DNA from: Salinisphaera hydrothermalis C41B8
GTDB taxonomy: Bacteria > Pseudomonadota > Gammaproteobacteria > Nevskiales > Salinisphaeraceae
NCBI RefSeq assembly: GCF_000732535.1
Contig: NZ_APNK01000032.1
Coordinates: forward strand, 1-40,200
Direction of reading: 5' to 3'
DNA length: 40,200 nucleotides
Each line of letters begins with the position of its first letter. The first letter of the stretch is position 1. This document shows, piece after piece, positions 1-11,815 of this stretch. The notes beneath the pieces are model-generated. The model saw only the letters and a program-made list of their open reading frames with translations. It was not told where the DNA came from and searched no databases. Made by a program: the position numbers and the translations under genes.

Positions 1-60
1 TGAACCAGGCAGCTTGCCACTTAAAAATCGCTGTGGGCTGTCCAGCTCACGGGGTCCACT

Positions 61-1527
<1,467 letters not shown>

Positions 1528-1662
1528 GTTTCCTCCGTGCCTGATAACAGCTCGCCTGCCACGATCGGCCGTGGCAGAAAGACGGCCTGTCGTTGTCATG
1601 CGTTCGAAGCGCCACCGGCAGGCTCGGCGGACTCGATCGTTGGCTTCGATTGAAGCAAACGT

Positions 1663-1677
1663 CCAATGGCCTGACCT
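1663..1677. promoter_or_regulatory. Putative GntR/FadR-type operator upstream of the ABC ATPase gene
   Basis: The box CCAATGGCCTGACC (1663-1676) is identical over 14 bp to the box at 2622-2635. Its core TGGCCTGACC fits the TGGYCnGrCCA pattern known for FadR-subfamily regulators. On the minus strand it directly follows a TATAAA-like hexamer (about 1679-1684), so a bound repressor would sit over or just after a promoter for the ATPase gene. No convincing -35 hexamer was seen. Confidence 0.6.
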
Positions 1678-1777
1678 TTATACGTTAGTGGCAGGCGGGT
1701 ATGGCCGATCCGCCCGAGCGCGGCGACCGGCGACGCGACAAAACGAGCGAGTCCGCGTGCCGACAAGCCGGCTCACT

Positions 1778-2536
1778 CTACTCGGAGAAAAACACCCCGA
1801 GGACGTGATCCAGATGTTTCTCCATCGCCGCACGGGCCTCGGCTTCGTCACCGGCCTCGATCGCGGCGACGATGCGTTCGTGATCGCCCTGCGAACGGTT
1901 CCACATCTGGTTTTCCATGTAATAGGCCTGCAGTCGGCGGAACATCACGCCGTACTGATGGCCGAGCAGATGCTTGATCAACAAGGCATAGGCGGCGTTG
2001 TTCGAGGCCTCGGCAATACGGATATGCAGCAGACGGTCGCCGACGAAACGATTCCCACCGGGCGCGCGGTTGTCCTCGATGTTACGCGCCAGGGCTTCGC
2101 GCAACGCGGCCAGATCATCGGCATCGGCGTTGACCGCAGCGAGCGCGGCGGTCTCCGGCTCGATATGACGACGCGCCTGCAGCAGCGCGAACGGCGGGAT
2201 TTCTTCGTCGAGATTGAGCTCGATCTCGCTGGCGAACTCCGGATCGATGCGCCAGAGCTCGCTCCGGGCCGCGGCCTGCATCACCGGCTCGCTCGAACCA
2301 TGGGCCGCATCGAGCACGACCACACCGTGGCCGACGCGGACTTCCACGTCGCCCACCACTTCCAGTGCGATCAAGGCCTCGCGCACCGAGGCCCGGCTCA
2401 CGCCGAGCTGTTGCGACAGCTCGCGCTCGGGCGGCAATTTGGTGCCGGGCGGGAACTCCCCTTCACGGATCAGGCGCTGCAGCTGGTCCGCAATCTGGCG
2501 ATACAGGCGGGTTTGGCGGACGGTGGCGATCGGCAC
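1778..2536 (-). CDS. GntR family transcriptional regulator, FadR subfamily
   Basis: This 252-residue protein is a DNA-binding regulator. The N-terminal winged helix-turn-helix (about residues 8-75) contains the GntR hallmark stretch from PPGTKLPPERELS to VSRASVREALIALE. The C-terminal all-helical FCD domain (about 100-245) has the expected metal/effector-site residues in the segments around ARRHIEP, HIRIAEAS and DHERIVAAIEAGD. It is divergent from the five-gene sugar-acid operon starting at 2674, and matching operator-like boxes lie in both flanking intergenic regions. By family precedent it is probably a repressor released by a pathway intermediate such as a sugar acid; the actual effector cannot be read from the sequence. 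The gap to the downstream ABC gene is 250 bp and contains its own box, so the two are probably separate transcripts. Confidence 0.9.
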   Translation of the reverse strand: MPIATVRQTRLYRQIADQLQRLIREGEFPPGTKLPPERELSQQLGVSRASVREALIALEVVGDVEVRVGHGVVVLDAAHGSSEPVMQAAARSELWRIDPEFASEIELNLDEEIPPFALLQARRHIEPETAALAAVNADADDLAALREALARNIEDNRAPGGNRFVGDRLLHIRIAEASNNAAYALLIKHLLGHQYGVMFRRLQAYYMENQMWNRSQGDHERIVAAIEAGDEAEARAAMEKHLDHVLGVFFSE

Positions 2537-2621
2537 GGTAATTCACCCGAATGAGACGAAAGTTCGAGGCCTGGCGACCCGCAATGGATTGCCAGCGTCA
2601 TGTTGCCACACTACTCTCGGA

Positions 2622-2640
2622 CCAATGGCCTGACCAATAG
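2622..2640. promoter_or_regulatory. Putative GntR/FadR-type operator in the divergent regulator/operon promoter
   Basis: TGGCCTGACCA (2626-2636) is a near-palindrome of the FadR-like form TGGYCnGrCCA, with flanks CCAA on one side and AT on the other. It lies in the 137-bp divergent region. On the minus strand it overlaps a possible TTGGTC -35 hexamer followed 18 nt later by TAGTGT, so it could mediate autorepression as well as control of the operon. Confidence 0.7.
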
Positions 2641-2673
2641 TCCAAGAATCGCCATGAACACGAGAGCCCGCTC

Positions 2674-3411
2674 ATGAGGCTGCAGAACAAGACCGCGCTC
2701 ATCACCGCTGCCGGCCAGGGCATCGGCCGGGCGACGGCGGAACGCTTTTTAGCCGAAGGCGCCCGGGTGATCGCCACCGATATCGACACCGCGCCGCTGG
2801 CCGATCTGTCCGGCGTGGAAGTCCATGCGCTGGATGTGACCGACCCGGCCGCGATCGAGGCACTGCGCGATGAACTGCCCGCGCTCGACGTGCTGTTCAA
2901 CTGCGCGGGCATGGTGCCGGCGGGCTCGGTGCTCGGCTGCGAGCGCGAGGTCTGGCAACGCGCCTTCGATCTCAACGTGACCTCGATGTTCGACATGATC
3001 CGGGCGTTTCTACCCGGCATGCGCGCGGCCGGCGGCAGCATCGTCAACATGGCCTCGCTGGCTTCGAGCATGAAGGGCGTGCCCAACCGCTGTGCCTACG
3101 GCGCCAGCAAGGCCGCCGTGATCGGGCTGACCAAGTCGATCGCGGCCGATTACATGGCCGACGGCATCCGCTGCAACGCGATCTGCCCCGGCACGGTCGA
3201 TTCTCCTTCCCTGCGCCAGCGCATCGCCGACCAGGCCGCCGAACAAGGCCGGACCGAGGCCGAGGTGATGGCCGACTTCATTGCCCGCCAGCCCATGGGC
3301 CGGCTGGGCCGACCGGACGAGATCGCGGCCCTGGCGACGTTTCTCGCCTCGGACGAATCCGCATTCATCACCGGCACTGCCCAGCTCATCGACGGCGGCT
3401 GGGCGAACTAG
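2674..3411 (+). CDS. SDR oxidoreductase, probable 2-keto-3-deoxy-L-fuconate dehydrogenase
   Basis: This 245-residue short-chain dehydrogenase probably oxidises 2-keto-3-deoxy-L-fuconate at C4 to the 2,4-diketo acid with NAD+. The cofactor motif is TAAGQGIG (near residue 11), an Asp at the end of beta-2 (ATDID) favours NAD(H), NCAG follows beta-4, and the catalytic Ser, Tyr and Lys are in the MASLASS and YGASK segments. The C-terminal IDGGW is typical of classical SDRs. It is the first gene of the operon, 32 bp before the hydrolase that would use its product, and this SDR-hydrolase-dehydratase order resembles the Xanthomonas and Burkholderia L-fucose loci. The exact substrate is inferred from context; the SDR fold is certain. 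Confidence 0.85.
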   Translation: MRLQNKTALITAAGQGIGRATAERFLAEGARVIATDIDTAPLADLSGVEVHALDVTDPAAIEALRDELPALDVLFNCAGMVPAGSVLGCEREVWQRAFDLNVTSMFDMIRAFLPGMRAAGGSIVNMASLASSMKGVPNRCAYGASKAAVIGLTKSIAADYMADGIRCNAICPGTVDSPSLRQRIADQAAEQGRTEAEVMADFIARQPMGRLGRPDEIAALATFLASDESAFITGTAQLIDGGWAN

Positions 3412-3443
3412 CCCATTTTTTATTCGACTCCAAGGAGCGCTTA

Positions 3444-4286
3444 GTGAAATTGCTCAGATACGGCCCGCGCGGCCATGAAAAACCAGGCGCGGTCGATGCC
3501 GACGGCACGATCCGCGATCTGTCGTCCCTCGTCGACGACATCGCCGGCGATACGCTCACGCCCGACGCGCTCGACCGCCTGCGCGGTCAGGATCTGTCTA
3601 CCCTGCCCGCGGTCGATACCGATGTCCGTATCGGCCCCTGCGTGGGCAACGTCGGCAAGTTCATCTGCATTGGCCTGAACTATTCCGATCACGCGGCCGA
3701 GACCGGCGCCGAAGTCCCGCCCGAGCCGGTGATCTTCAACAAGTGGACGAGCGCGATCTGCGGGCCGAACGACGACGTCGAGATCCCGCGCGATTCGAAA
3801 AAGACCGACTGGGAAGTCGAGCTCGGCGTGATCATCGGCCGCGGCGGGCGCTATATCGAGCCCGAGGCCGCCATGGATCACGTCGCCGGCTACTGCGTGG
3901 TCAACGACGTCTCCGAACGTGAATTCCAGCTCGAGCGCAGCGGCACCTGGGACAAGGGCAAGGGCTGCGACACCTTCGGCCCGATCGGCCCCTGGCTGGT
4001 CACCCGCGACGAGATCGCCGACCCGCAGCAGCTCGACATGTGGCTGTCGGTGGATGGCAAGACCTACCAGAACGGCAACACCTCGACCATGGTCTACGAG
4101 GTCGCCTATCTGGTGTCGTATCTGTCGCGCTTCATGAGCCTGCAGCCCGGCGACATCATCTCCACCGGCACCCCGCCCGGCGTGGGCGCCGGCCAATCGC
4201 CGCAGGTCTTCCTGCGCGCCGGCCAACATATCCGGCTCGGCATCGAAGGCCTCGGCGAACAATCCCAGCATACGGTGAACGCATGA
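3444..4286 (+). CDS. Fumarylacetoacetate hydrolase family protein, probable 2,4-diketo-3-deoxy-L-fuconate hydrolase
   Basis: This 280-residue FAH-superfamily enzyme is expected to cleave the C-C bond of 2,4-diketo-3-deoxy-L-fuconate to pyruvate and lactate. The catalytic domain (about 70-280) shows the start motif ICIGLNYSDHAAE, the metal ligands E124 and E126 (WEVELGVIIG) and D155 (VVNDVSERE), and the later STGTPPGVG loop. The start codon is GTG at 3444, supported by AAGGAG at 3432-3437 six bases upstream. Its stop overlaps the start of the next gene (ATGA), indicating translational coupling. The family covers several beta-diketone hydrolases and isomerases; the fucose assignment rests on the four adjacent pathway genes. 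Confidence 0.88.
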   Translation: MKLLRYGPRGHEKPGAVDADGTIRDLSSLVDDIAGDTLTPDALDRLRGQDLSTLPAVDTDVRIGPCVGNVGKFICIGLNYSDHAAETGAEVPPEPVIFNKWTSAICGPNDDVEIPRDSKKTDWEVELGVIIGRGGRYIEPEAAMDHVAGYCVVNDVSEREFQLERSGTWDKGKGCDTFGPIGPWLVTRDEIADPQQLDMWLSVDGKTYQNGNTSTMVYEVAYLVSYLSRFMSLQPGDIISTGTPPGVGAGQSPQVFLRAGQHIRLGIEGLGEQSQHTVNA

Positions 4287-5560
4287 CTCAGATTACCGAC
4301 GTACGCGTCATCGACGTACGCTTCCCCACCTCCGAGCAGCTCGACGGCTCGGACGCCATGAATCCGGACCCGGATTATTCCGCGGCCTACTGCATTCTCG
4401 AGACCGATACGCCGGAGCTGGAAGGCCACGGCCTGACCTTCACCATCGGCCGTGGCAACGAACTGGCCTGTGCCGCGATCGAATCCATGCGCCATCTCGT
4501 GATCGGCCTCGATCTGGCCGATATCGCCGCCGACATGGGCGCGTTCTGGCGCCGCGTGACCGGCGACAGCCAGCTGCGCTGGATCGGCCCCGAGAAAGGC
4601 GCGATCCATCTGGGGACCGCGGCCATAGTCAACGCGGCCTGGGATCTCTGGGCCAAGTCCGAGGGCAAGCCGGTGTGGCGACTGGTGGCCGAGATGTCGC
4701 CGGAAGACATCGTGCGCTGCATCGATTTCCGCTACATGACCGACTGCATCACCAAGAACGAAGCGCTCGAACTGCTGCGCGAGCGCGCCCAGGGCAAAGA
4801 CGAGCGGATCGCCGAACTCGAGGCCCGCGGCTATCCTTGCTACACGACGTCCGCCGGCTGGCTCGGCTACAGCGAGGACAAGCTGCGCCGGCTGTGCCAG
4901 GAAGCGGTCGATGAAGGCTACAACCATGTCAAGCTGAAATGCGGCGGCGACCTGGAAGACGACAAGCGCCGCGTGACCATCGCCCGCGAAGTGATCGGCG
5001 AAGATCGCGAGCTGATGATCGACGCCAACCAGATGTGGGAAGTCGATGAGGCGATCGACTGGGTCAACGAACTGGCATTCGCCCGGCCCTGGTTCATCGA
5101 GGAGCCGACCAGCCCGGACGACGTCGAAGCGCATCGTGCGATCAAGCAGGGCGTCGCCCCGGTGAAGGTCGCGACCGGCGAGATGTGCCAGAACCGCGTG
5201 ATCTTCAAGCAGTTCATGATGCGCGAGGCGATCGACGTGGTGCAGCTCGATGCCTGCCGGCTCGGCGGCGTCAACGAAGTGCTGGCCGTGTTGCTGATGG
5301 CCGCCAAGTACGAACTGCCGGTCTGCCCGCATGCCGGCGGCGTCGGCCTGTGCGAGTACGTCCAGCATGTATCCATGATCGATTTCGTCTGTTTCTCGGG
5401 CACCACCGAAGGCCGCGTGACCGAATACGTCGATCACCTGCACGAGCATTTCGTCGACCCCTGCGTGGTCAAGAATGCCGCCTACCAGGTGCCGACTGCG
5501 CCGGGGTATTCTGGCGAGATGAAGGCCGAATCCCTCGAGCGCTATCGCTTCACCGGTTGA
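4283..5560 (+). CDS. fucD: L-fuconate dehydratase (enolase superfamily)
   Basis: This 425-residue enzyme should dehydrate L-fuconate to 2-keto-3-deoxy-L-fuconate. The mandelate-racemase-type catalytic set is complete: the KxK pair at K217/K219 (HVKLKCGG), Mg ligands D247 (IDANQMW), E273 (FIEEPTSPDD) and E300 (ATGEMCQ), and the D323-H350 dyad (QLDACRLGG and CPHAGGVGLCEY). These positions are offset by only one from those I recall for Xanthomonas campestris FucD. The capping domain carries the 20s loop (PTSEQLDGSDAMNPDPDYS) characteristic of fuconate dehydratases. The start at 4283 overlaps the upstream stop by 4 bp; an ATG further upstream in frame lies inside the previous gene. It is the most diagnostic gene of the cluster. 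Confidence 0.93.
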   Translation: MTQITDVRVIDVRFPTSEQLDGSDAMNPDPDYSAAYCILETDTPELEGHGLTFTIGRGNELACAAIESMRHLVIGLDLADIAADMGAFWRRVTGDSQLRWIGPEKGAIHLGTAAIVNAAWDLWAKSEGKPVWRLVAEMSPEDIVRCIDFRYMTDCITKNEALELLRERAQGKDERIAELEARGYPCYTTSAGWLGYSEDKLRRLCQEAVDEGYNHVKLKCGGDLEDDKRRVTIAREVIGEDRELMIDANQMWEVDEAIDWVNELAFARPWFIEEPTSPDDVEAHRAIKQGVAPVKVATGEMCQNRVIFKQFMMREAIDVVQLDACRLGGVNEVLAVLLMAAKYELPVCPHAGGVGLCEYVQHVSMIDFVCFSGTTEGRVTEYVDHLHEHFVDPCVVKNAAYQVPTAPGYSGEMKAESLERYRFTG

Positions 5561-5569
5561 GGCAACGCC

Positions 5570-7193
<1,624 letters not shown>

Positions 7194-7274
7194 ATACCAT
7201 CTAAGACCGACCCGCTTATCGCAGCGCCGCAATAGCGATATCTTGGAAACGAAAGTGTTCCGGGACGCCACGGC

Positions 7275-7979
7275 ATGAGCATCACCCATTTCCTGTTTCC
7301 CGACCCGGGCGGCCAGGGCTGGCTGCAGATCGGCGAGCTGGCGCTGGCGTTCGTGCTGTCATCGCTGATCGGGCTGGAACGCGAATTCCGCATGAAAAGT
7401 GCGGGGTTGCGCACGCATACCCTCGTGGGCGTAGGTGCGGCGCTGATCGTGCTGGTCTCGAAATACGGCTTTGGCGATGTCGCCGGCGATGCGCATGTCT
7501 CGTTCGACCCGTCGCGCGTCGCCGCCCAGATCGTGTCCGGCATCGGCTTCATCGGCGGCGGCCTGATCTTCGTGCGCGGGGATGCGGTACGCGGACTGAC
7601 CACGGCGGCTGTGGTCTGGCTGACGGCCGCGGTCGGCATGGCCTGTGCCGCCGGTCTGCCGGTCCTCGCCATGCTGGCCACCGCCGGACACTTCATCGTG
7701 GCGTACGTCTATACCCCCTTCAATCGATACGTCCTCACCCGCCATCACGTGGTGAATCTGACCTACCGGCCTCGGGAGGATGTCATGCACCGGGTGTTCC
7801 GGCGCTGCACCGAGCAGAAGTTCATGATCGAGGATATGTCGATGCCGGACCCGGTCGACCGGGCGGAAACGGCCCGTGCCACACTCCACATCGCCGGTCG
7901 CCAGCCTACGGAACATCTGTTCGTCAGCCTCGGCGAAATCGAGGGTGTCACCTCGGTGCGTATTGAAAAGGAAGAATAA
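7275..7979 (+). CDS. MgtC/SapB family membrane protein
   Basis: This 234-residue inner-membrane protein has the MgtC/SapB domain: an N-terminal membrane domain of about 4-5 helices with the conserved segments IGLEREF, GLRTHTLVGVGAALIVL, GIGFIGGG and GLTTAAVVWLTAAVGMA, then a cytoplasmic tail (about 155-234) with ACT-like character (VNLTYRPRED to GVTSVRIEKEE). Relatives of this tailed type are linked to magnesium limitation and modulation of the F-ATPase in Salmonella, but most environmental members are uncharacterised. It sits 81 bp after the fucose operon on the same strand and is probably independent. I saw no convincing Mg-responsive leader. No transport activity is claimed. Confidence 0.9.
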   Translation: MSITHFLFPDPGGQGWLQIGELALAFVLSSLIGLEREFRMKSAGLRTHTLVGVGAALIVLVSKYGFGDVAGDAHVSFDPSRVAAQIVSGIGFIGGGLIFVRGDAVRGLTTAAVVWLTAAVGMACAAGLPVLAMLATAGHFIVAYVYTPFNRYVLTRHHVVNLTYRPREDVMHRVFRRCTEQKFMIEDMSMPDPVDRAETARATLHIAGRQPTEHLFVSLGEIEGVTSVRIEKEE

Positions 7980-8157
7980 CGATCCATCGGGCGACGGCGA
8001 CGAGCATCGACTCGGCGCGCCACGCGCTCTCGTGGCCAGGCCGTACTGATTCGCCGCCCGGGGCCCGCCGGCCACGCCCGGATGCGGCGCCCCAATTAAC
8101 GCCGAAGCCTCGCGACAGGACAGGGTCAACCGTTCGTCGGCGTGGCGCGAATCAATC

Positions 8158-8184
8158 TAAATCTTTGCCCGGGATGGCCGATAT
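8158..8184 (+). promoter_or_regulatory. Sigma-28 (FliA) promoter for the chemoreceptor at 8229
   Basis: TAAA (8158-8161) is followed after exactly 15 bp by GCCGATAT (8177-8184). This matches the known FliA consensus TAAA-N15-GCCGATAA except for the last base. The predicted start of transcription is near 8193, giving a leader of about 35 nt to the ATG at 8229, and it rules out the in-frame GTG at 8142 as the translation start. Confidence 0.85.
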
Positions 8185-8228
8185 GGCGCGCGCTGTTCGT
8201 CATCACTCCGCCGAGGCATTGGATCATC

Positions 8229-10232
8229 ATGGGCTGGCTGAAATCGCTCCAGGTTCGCTACACGGTTTTCGCCGTGGCGTTTTTCGTCGTTATTACCGGG
8301 GTGACCGTGGCGGTCATCGAGAGCTACGTCGCCCCCGAACTGCGACGGCAGTCGGAAGCGAACGTGGCCGAACAGGTCGGCAATATTGCGGACACGATCC
8401 AGAAAAGGCTGGCAAGCGTGAACGCGCAGATGCGTACGATCACGCAAACAGTGGCCGGCCTGCCCAACGATCAGATCCAAACGATTCTGCCGTCGCTGGT
8501 CGATCAGTACGGCGATACCAGTATTTCCGGCGGCGGCATCTGGCCCCTGCCTTACAAGCGCGACCCGGCCCGCGAGCGCGACAGCACGTTCTTTGCCCGT
8601 AATGACAGCGGCAAACTGACGCTCAATACGTACTGGAACACCCCGGATTCGAAGAAGTATTTCGAGCAGTCCTGGTTCAAGCACGGCATGGCCGCGCCGC
8701 AAGGCGAATGTGCCTGGGCCACCGCGTACAAGGACGACGCCAGCCCCGAGCCGCGCACCAATTGCGCGATGAGCATCTTCCGCAACGGCCAGCGCTGGGG
8801 CGTGGCCACCATCGACGTCACGCTGGGCTTTTTCAACGGCCTGGTCGCCCGGATGGAAAAACAGATCCACGGCCAGATCCTGATCGTCGAGCACGACGGC
8901 ACGATCGTGAGCAACAGCACGCGAATCAAGGGCCCGATCGTGCTCGACAAGCTTTCCGCGCTGGCCGATCGTTCGCCGATGGCGGCCGCGGTGGCCAAGG
9001 CCCTCGGTTCGTCGGACGCCCAGGCCGCGCAGCCCGCCAAGGTGCATTTCGATGCCGATGGCGACGACCAGACGCTGTTCCTGCGCCCGATCAAGAATAC
9101 GCCGTGGGTCCTGGCCAGCGCGGTGCCCACCCGGCTGTTGATGGCCAAAAGCAACGAAGTGCTGTCGCGCCTGGGCTGGACCCAGATTCCGCTCGCGTTG
9201 TTGTTCCTGGCCCTCGTGGTTCTGGGGCTGCGTCAGATCATGAAACGCGTGGGCCGACTGCAGCGTGGCATCGACGAGCTGGCGGCCGGCGACGCCGATC
9301 TGACTCAGCGCCTCCCAGAGAACGGCGGCCGCGAATTCGAGGCGGTATCGGCGAGCTTCAACCGCTTCGTCGAACGCCTGCAGTCGATGCTGCAACAGAT
9401 CTCCGCGGCCAGCGGCGAACTCTCCGGCGCCGCCCGGCAGATCGCCGACGGCAATATGGATCTGTCGAGCCGGACCGAAAACCAGGCGAGCGCGGTGCAA
9501 GAAACCGCCAGCTCCATGGAAGAGCTCACTACCACGGTCGCCCATAACGCCGAACGCGCCCAGCAGGGCAACGAGGTCGCCGCCGAAACCTCGGCCCGAG
9601 CCGGTCAGGCGCACACCGTGGTCGGCGAGGTGGTCAGTACGATGGACGAAATCAATCAATCGTCGCAGCAGATCGTGGATATCCTCACCACGATCGACGG
9701 CATCGCCTTCCAGACCAATATTCTGGCGCTCAACGCTTCAGTCGAGGCCGCCCGCGCCGGCGAGCACGGCCGGGGCTTCTCAGTGGTCGCCGCGGAAGTC
9801 CGGGCGCTGGCCAAACGCTCTGGCGATGCCGCGACCGAGATCCGGGAACTGATCGAAAACTCCAACGAAAAAGTCGGCCGCGGCGCGGAGCTGGCCGGGC
9901 ATGCCGGCGAGCACATGCAGGGCGTGGTCGACGACATCCGGCGCGTCACCCAGTTCATGGAGGAAATCCGTAACGCCAGCGAAGAACAGCGGCGCGGCAT
10001 CGAACAGGTCAATCAGGCCGTCACCGACCTGGATTCCAACACGCAGCAGAACAGCGCGCTGGTCGAACAGGCAGCAGCCGCGGCCCAATCGATGCATGAA
10101 CAGACGGATATGCTCCAGCGCCTGGTCTCGGGCTTCCGGCTGGAGCGCGGCGAGGCGGCGTCGCCGGCAGCGGCTGCGTCAGAACCGTCCGAAGCCGCCG
10201 CGGACCGTGGTTTGTATCCGGCCCCTGGTTGA
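8229..10232 (+). CDS. Methyl-accepting chemotaxis protein with dCache-like periplasmic sensor
   Basis: This 667-residue chemoreceptor signals to CheA/CheW at the cell pole. TM1 is about residues 9-28, followed by a periplasmic sensor of about 280 residues with dCache character (segments [26 protein letters not shown] and [13 protein letters not shown], the last closing the membrane-proximal module). TM2 is about 320-337, HAMP about 340-392 ([15 protein letters not shown]), and a cytoplasmic four-helix bundle carries the invariant tip [19 protein letters not shown] near 493. The C-terminus ends YPAPG with no NWETF-like pentapeptide. The start was set by the sigma-28 promoter upstream and by the basic N-terminus [10 protein letters not shown] before TM1. 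The ligand is unknown. It stands alone with no che genes nearby. Confidence 0.92.
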   Translation: MGWLKSLQVRYTVFAVAFFVVITGVTVAVIESYVAPELRRQSEANVAEQVGNIADTIQKRLASVNAQMRTITQTVAGLPNDQIQTILPSLVDQYGDTSISGGGIWPLPYKRDPARERDSTFFARNDSGKLTLNTYWNTPDSKKYFEQSWFKHGMAAPQGECAWATAYKDDASPEPRTNCAMSIFRNGQRWGVATIDVTLGFFNGLVARMEKQIHGQILIVEHDGTIVSNSTRIKGPIVLDKLSALADRSPMAAAVAKALGSSDAQAAQPAKVHFDADGDDQTLFLRPIKNTPWVLASAVPTRLLMAKSNEVLSRLGWTQIPLALLFLALVVLGLRQIMKRVGRLQRGIDELAAGDADLTQRLPENGGREFEAVSASFNRFVERLQSMLQQISAASGELSGAARQIADGNMDLSSRTENQASAVQETASSMEELTTTVAHNAERAQQGNEVAAETSARAGQAHTVVGEVVSTMDEINQSSQQIVDILTTIDGIAFQTNILALNASVEAARAGEHGRGFSVVAAEVRALAKRSGDAATEIRELIENSNEKVGRGAELAGHAGEHMQGVVDDIRRVTQFMEEIRNASEEQRRGIEQVNQAVTDLDSNTQQNSALVEQAAAAAQSMHEQTDMLQRLVSGFRLERGEAASPAAAASEPSEAAADRGLYPAPG

Positions 10233-10283
10233 GCCGCGTCGAACACATCGGACGTTGCACTGCCCGCGGCATCACGAGCCATG

Positions 10284-10314
10284 CCCGGTGCCGTCTCACA
10301 ACGACGGCACCGGG
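10284..10314 (+). terminator. Strong hairpin after the chemoreceptor gene, possible terminator
   Basis: A perfect 12-bp inverted repeat CCCGGTGCCGTC / GACGGCACCGGG encloses a 7-nt loop, 51 bp after the chemoreceptor stop. There is no T-run after it, so it may not be a classical intrinsic terminator; it could be an mRNA 3'-end stabiliser or a regulatory palindrome. Confidence 0.5.
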
Positions 10315-10406
10315 CTCGCGGCTGACGCCGACCGCAGTACGACGGCGGACAGCTGGGCCGGGCCTCGCTACCATGCGGCTCTTGCCACTCGATCGTCGAG
10401 GCTGTC

Positions 10407-10874
10407 ATGGAAAACAAACCGCCTGTTCCCCCGTTCACGCGGGACACCGCCCTCGAGAAAGTACGCCTCGCCGAGGACGCCTGGAACACGCGCGATCCGG
10501 ACCGGGTCGCGCTTGCCTATACGCCGGACAGCCAATGGCGTAATCGCGCCGAATTTCTGAGCGGCCGCGACGAGATCCGTGCGTTTCTCACCCGCAAGTG
10601 GCGACGCGAGCTCGAGTACCGACTGATCAAGGAACTCTGGGCCTTCGGCGAGAACCGCATCGCCGTGCGTTTTGCCTACGAGTATCACGACGACTCGGGC
10701 CAGTGGTATCGCGCCTACGGCAACGAGAACTGGCAGTTCGACGAACACGGCCTGATGGCTCGGCGCCTCGCCAGCATCAACGATCTGCCGATCACCGAAT
10801 CCGAGCGGCTGTATTTCTGGCCCCAGGGCCGGCGCCCGAACGACCATCCGGGCCTGAGCGATCTCGGCTTGTAG
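10407..10874 (+). CDS. DUF1348 family protein, NTF2-like fold
   Basis: This 155-residue protein belongs to the DUF1348 group of the NTF2/SnoaL superfamily, a cone-shaped alpha+beta barrel. Conserved stretches are [37 protein letters not shown], a charged helix [12 protein letters not shown], then [23 protein letters not shown] and the tail [16 protein letters not shown], all typical of this family. It is predicted to be cytoplasmic, with no signal peptide or membrane segment. No enzymatic function is established, and the neighbours (a chemoreceptor and a nuclease-like gene) give no functional clue. Length is normal for the family. Confidence 0.88.
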   Translation: MENKPPVPPFTRDTALEKVRLAEDAWNTRDPDRVALAYTPDSQWRNRAEFLSGRDEIRAFLTRKWRRELEYRLIKELWAFGENRIAVRFAYEYHDDSGQWYRAYGNENWQFDEHGLMARRLASINDLPITESERLYFWPQGRRPNDHPGLSDLGL

Positions 10875-10892
10875 CGCTGCGCATTCATCCGA

Positions 10893-10920
10893 CCGTCATC
10901 GGGCTCTCCCACGATGACGG
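10893..10920. other. Perfect 9-bp inverted repeat between two genes
   Basis: CCGTCATCG and CGATGACGG are separated by 10 nt, 18 bp after the DUF1348 stop and 27 bp before the start of the next gene. No T-run follows. It may be a weak terminator, a leader hairpin of the nuclease-like gene, or an operator. Confidence 0.4.
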
Positions 10921-10947
10921 GTGCCACGTCACACATCGAGGCCACGC

Positions 10948-11796
10948 ATGTCTTTCCAGGTCATCGCCGGCACGTTCCATATCCAGGGCTATTCGCCCGA
11001 CGGGGATTCGATCCGTTTTGCGGCCAACCGCGCGGACGCCTGGGGGGTACTGGCCGGCCGCAAGGCCAGCCCGAACGCGCGCGGGCACGTCCAGCTTCGT
11101 CTCGAAGCGGTCGATACGCTGGAAACCCACTACGCCGGCCATCACCAGCCGTTGCAATACGCCGAGAAGGCCGCGCACGAACTGTTCGCGGCACTCGGCA
11201 TCCATAACGTATCTTGGGATGCCGACCACTACGAAGTCACGAGTGCGGACGACAACGTGCCCGGCTTCATTTTGGCCCGGACAACCGGCGCCTATGGCCG
11301 CCCGGTGTCATTCGCGCTGTCGGCAGACGCCGGCAAAGCGCTCGGGCTGACCGACGGCGAGCCGCACTTCCTCACGGCCGACGAACTGGCCACCACGGCC
11401 AATGCCGAGTTGCTCAATGAAGGCCTGGCCTACCCAACGTTCTATACCGGCTTGTTCCACGACCTGCGCGAACGTTTCGCCGAGCAGACCCGGGCCGCCC
11501 GCAACGCCGAACGCGGACTGTGGCCATCGGACCGCACCAATACGGGCGTCACGGTCGACGATCTCGCCTCGATTACCAAAGACGCCGTGATCCTACCGAA
11601 GCTGTTCCGCCGACTGGTCGACTATCTCGGCACCGGCGGCTCGATCGCGGGGTTCACCGATTATCTGGCCAACAATCCGGACCGCGTCATGGTGCTGCCG
11701 CAGGCGCACTTCACGCATCTGGACAATCTGATCGCAGTCGACGGCCACAGCATCCGGCTGACCGAGAAACCCGAGAACCTGGTGTTCTCCGAATAA
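10948..11796 (+). CDS. Staphylococcal nuclease-like (SNase/TNase) protein
   Basis: This 282-residue protein carries an SNase-type OB-fold over about residues 10-195. Aligning by eye to staphylococcal nuclease, the active-site spacing is kept: PDGDSIRF (D18, D20), R51-(4)-D56-(2)-E59 in RLEAVDTLE, and R118 in AYGRPV, matching R35, D40, E43 and R87 of the family. The following LNEGLAYPTFY to RNAERGLW segment corresponds to the C-terminal helices. The last 85 residues (after WPSDRTNTG) are not part of the usual domain and I do not recognise them. No signal peptide is visible, so it would act in the cytoplasm. The start at 10948 has GAGG upstream; an in-frame codon at 10921 is less likely. Nuclease activity is plausible but unproven. 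Confidence 0.75.
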   Translation: MSFQVIAGTFHIQGYSPDGDSIRFAANRADAWGVLAGRKASPNARGHVQLRLEAVDTLETHYAGHHQPLQYAEKAAHELFAALGIHNVSWDADHYEVTSADDNVPGFILARTTGAYGRPVSFALSADAGKALGLTDGEPHFLTADELATTANAELLNEGLAYPTFYTGLFHDLRERFAEQTRAARNAERGLWPSDRTNTGVTVDDLASITKDAVILPKLFRRLVDYLGTGGSIAGFTDYLANNPDRVMVLPQAHFTHLDNLIAVDGHSIRLTEKPENLVFSE

Positions 11797-11815
11797 CCGG
11801 CCGTGAGGCAACGAA

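Noticed and set aside
7217-7240. TATCGC...GCGATA hairpin after the fucose operon as its terminator
   Set aside because: Only 6 bp of stem with a 12-nt loop and no T-run; not strong enough to call.
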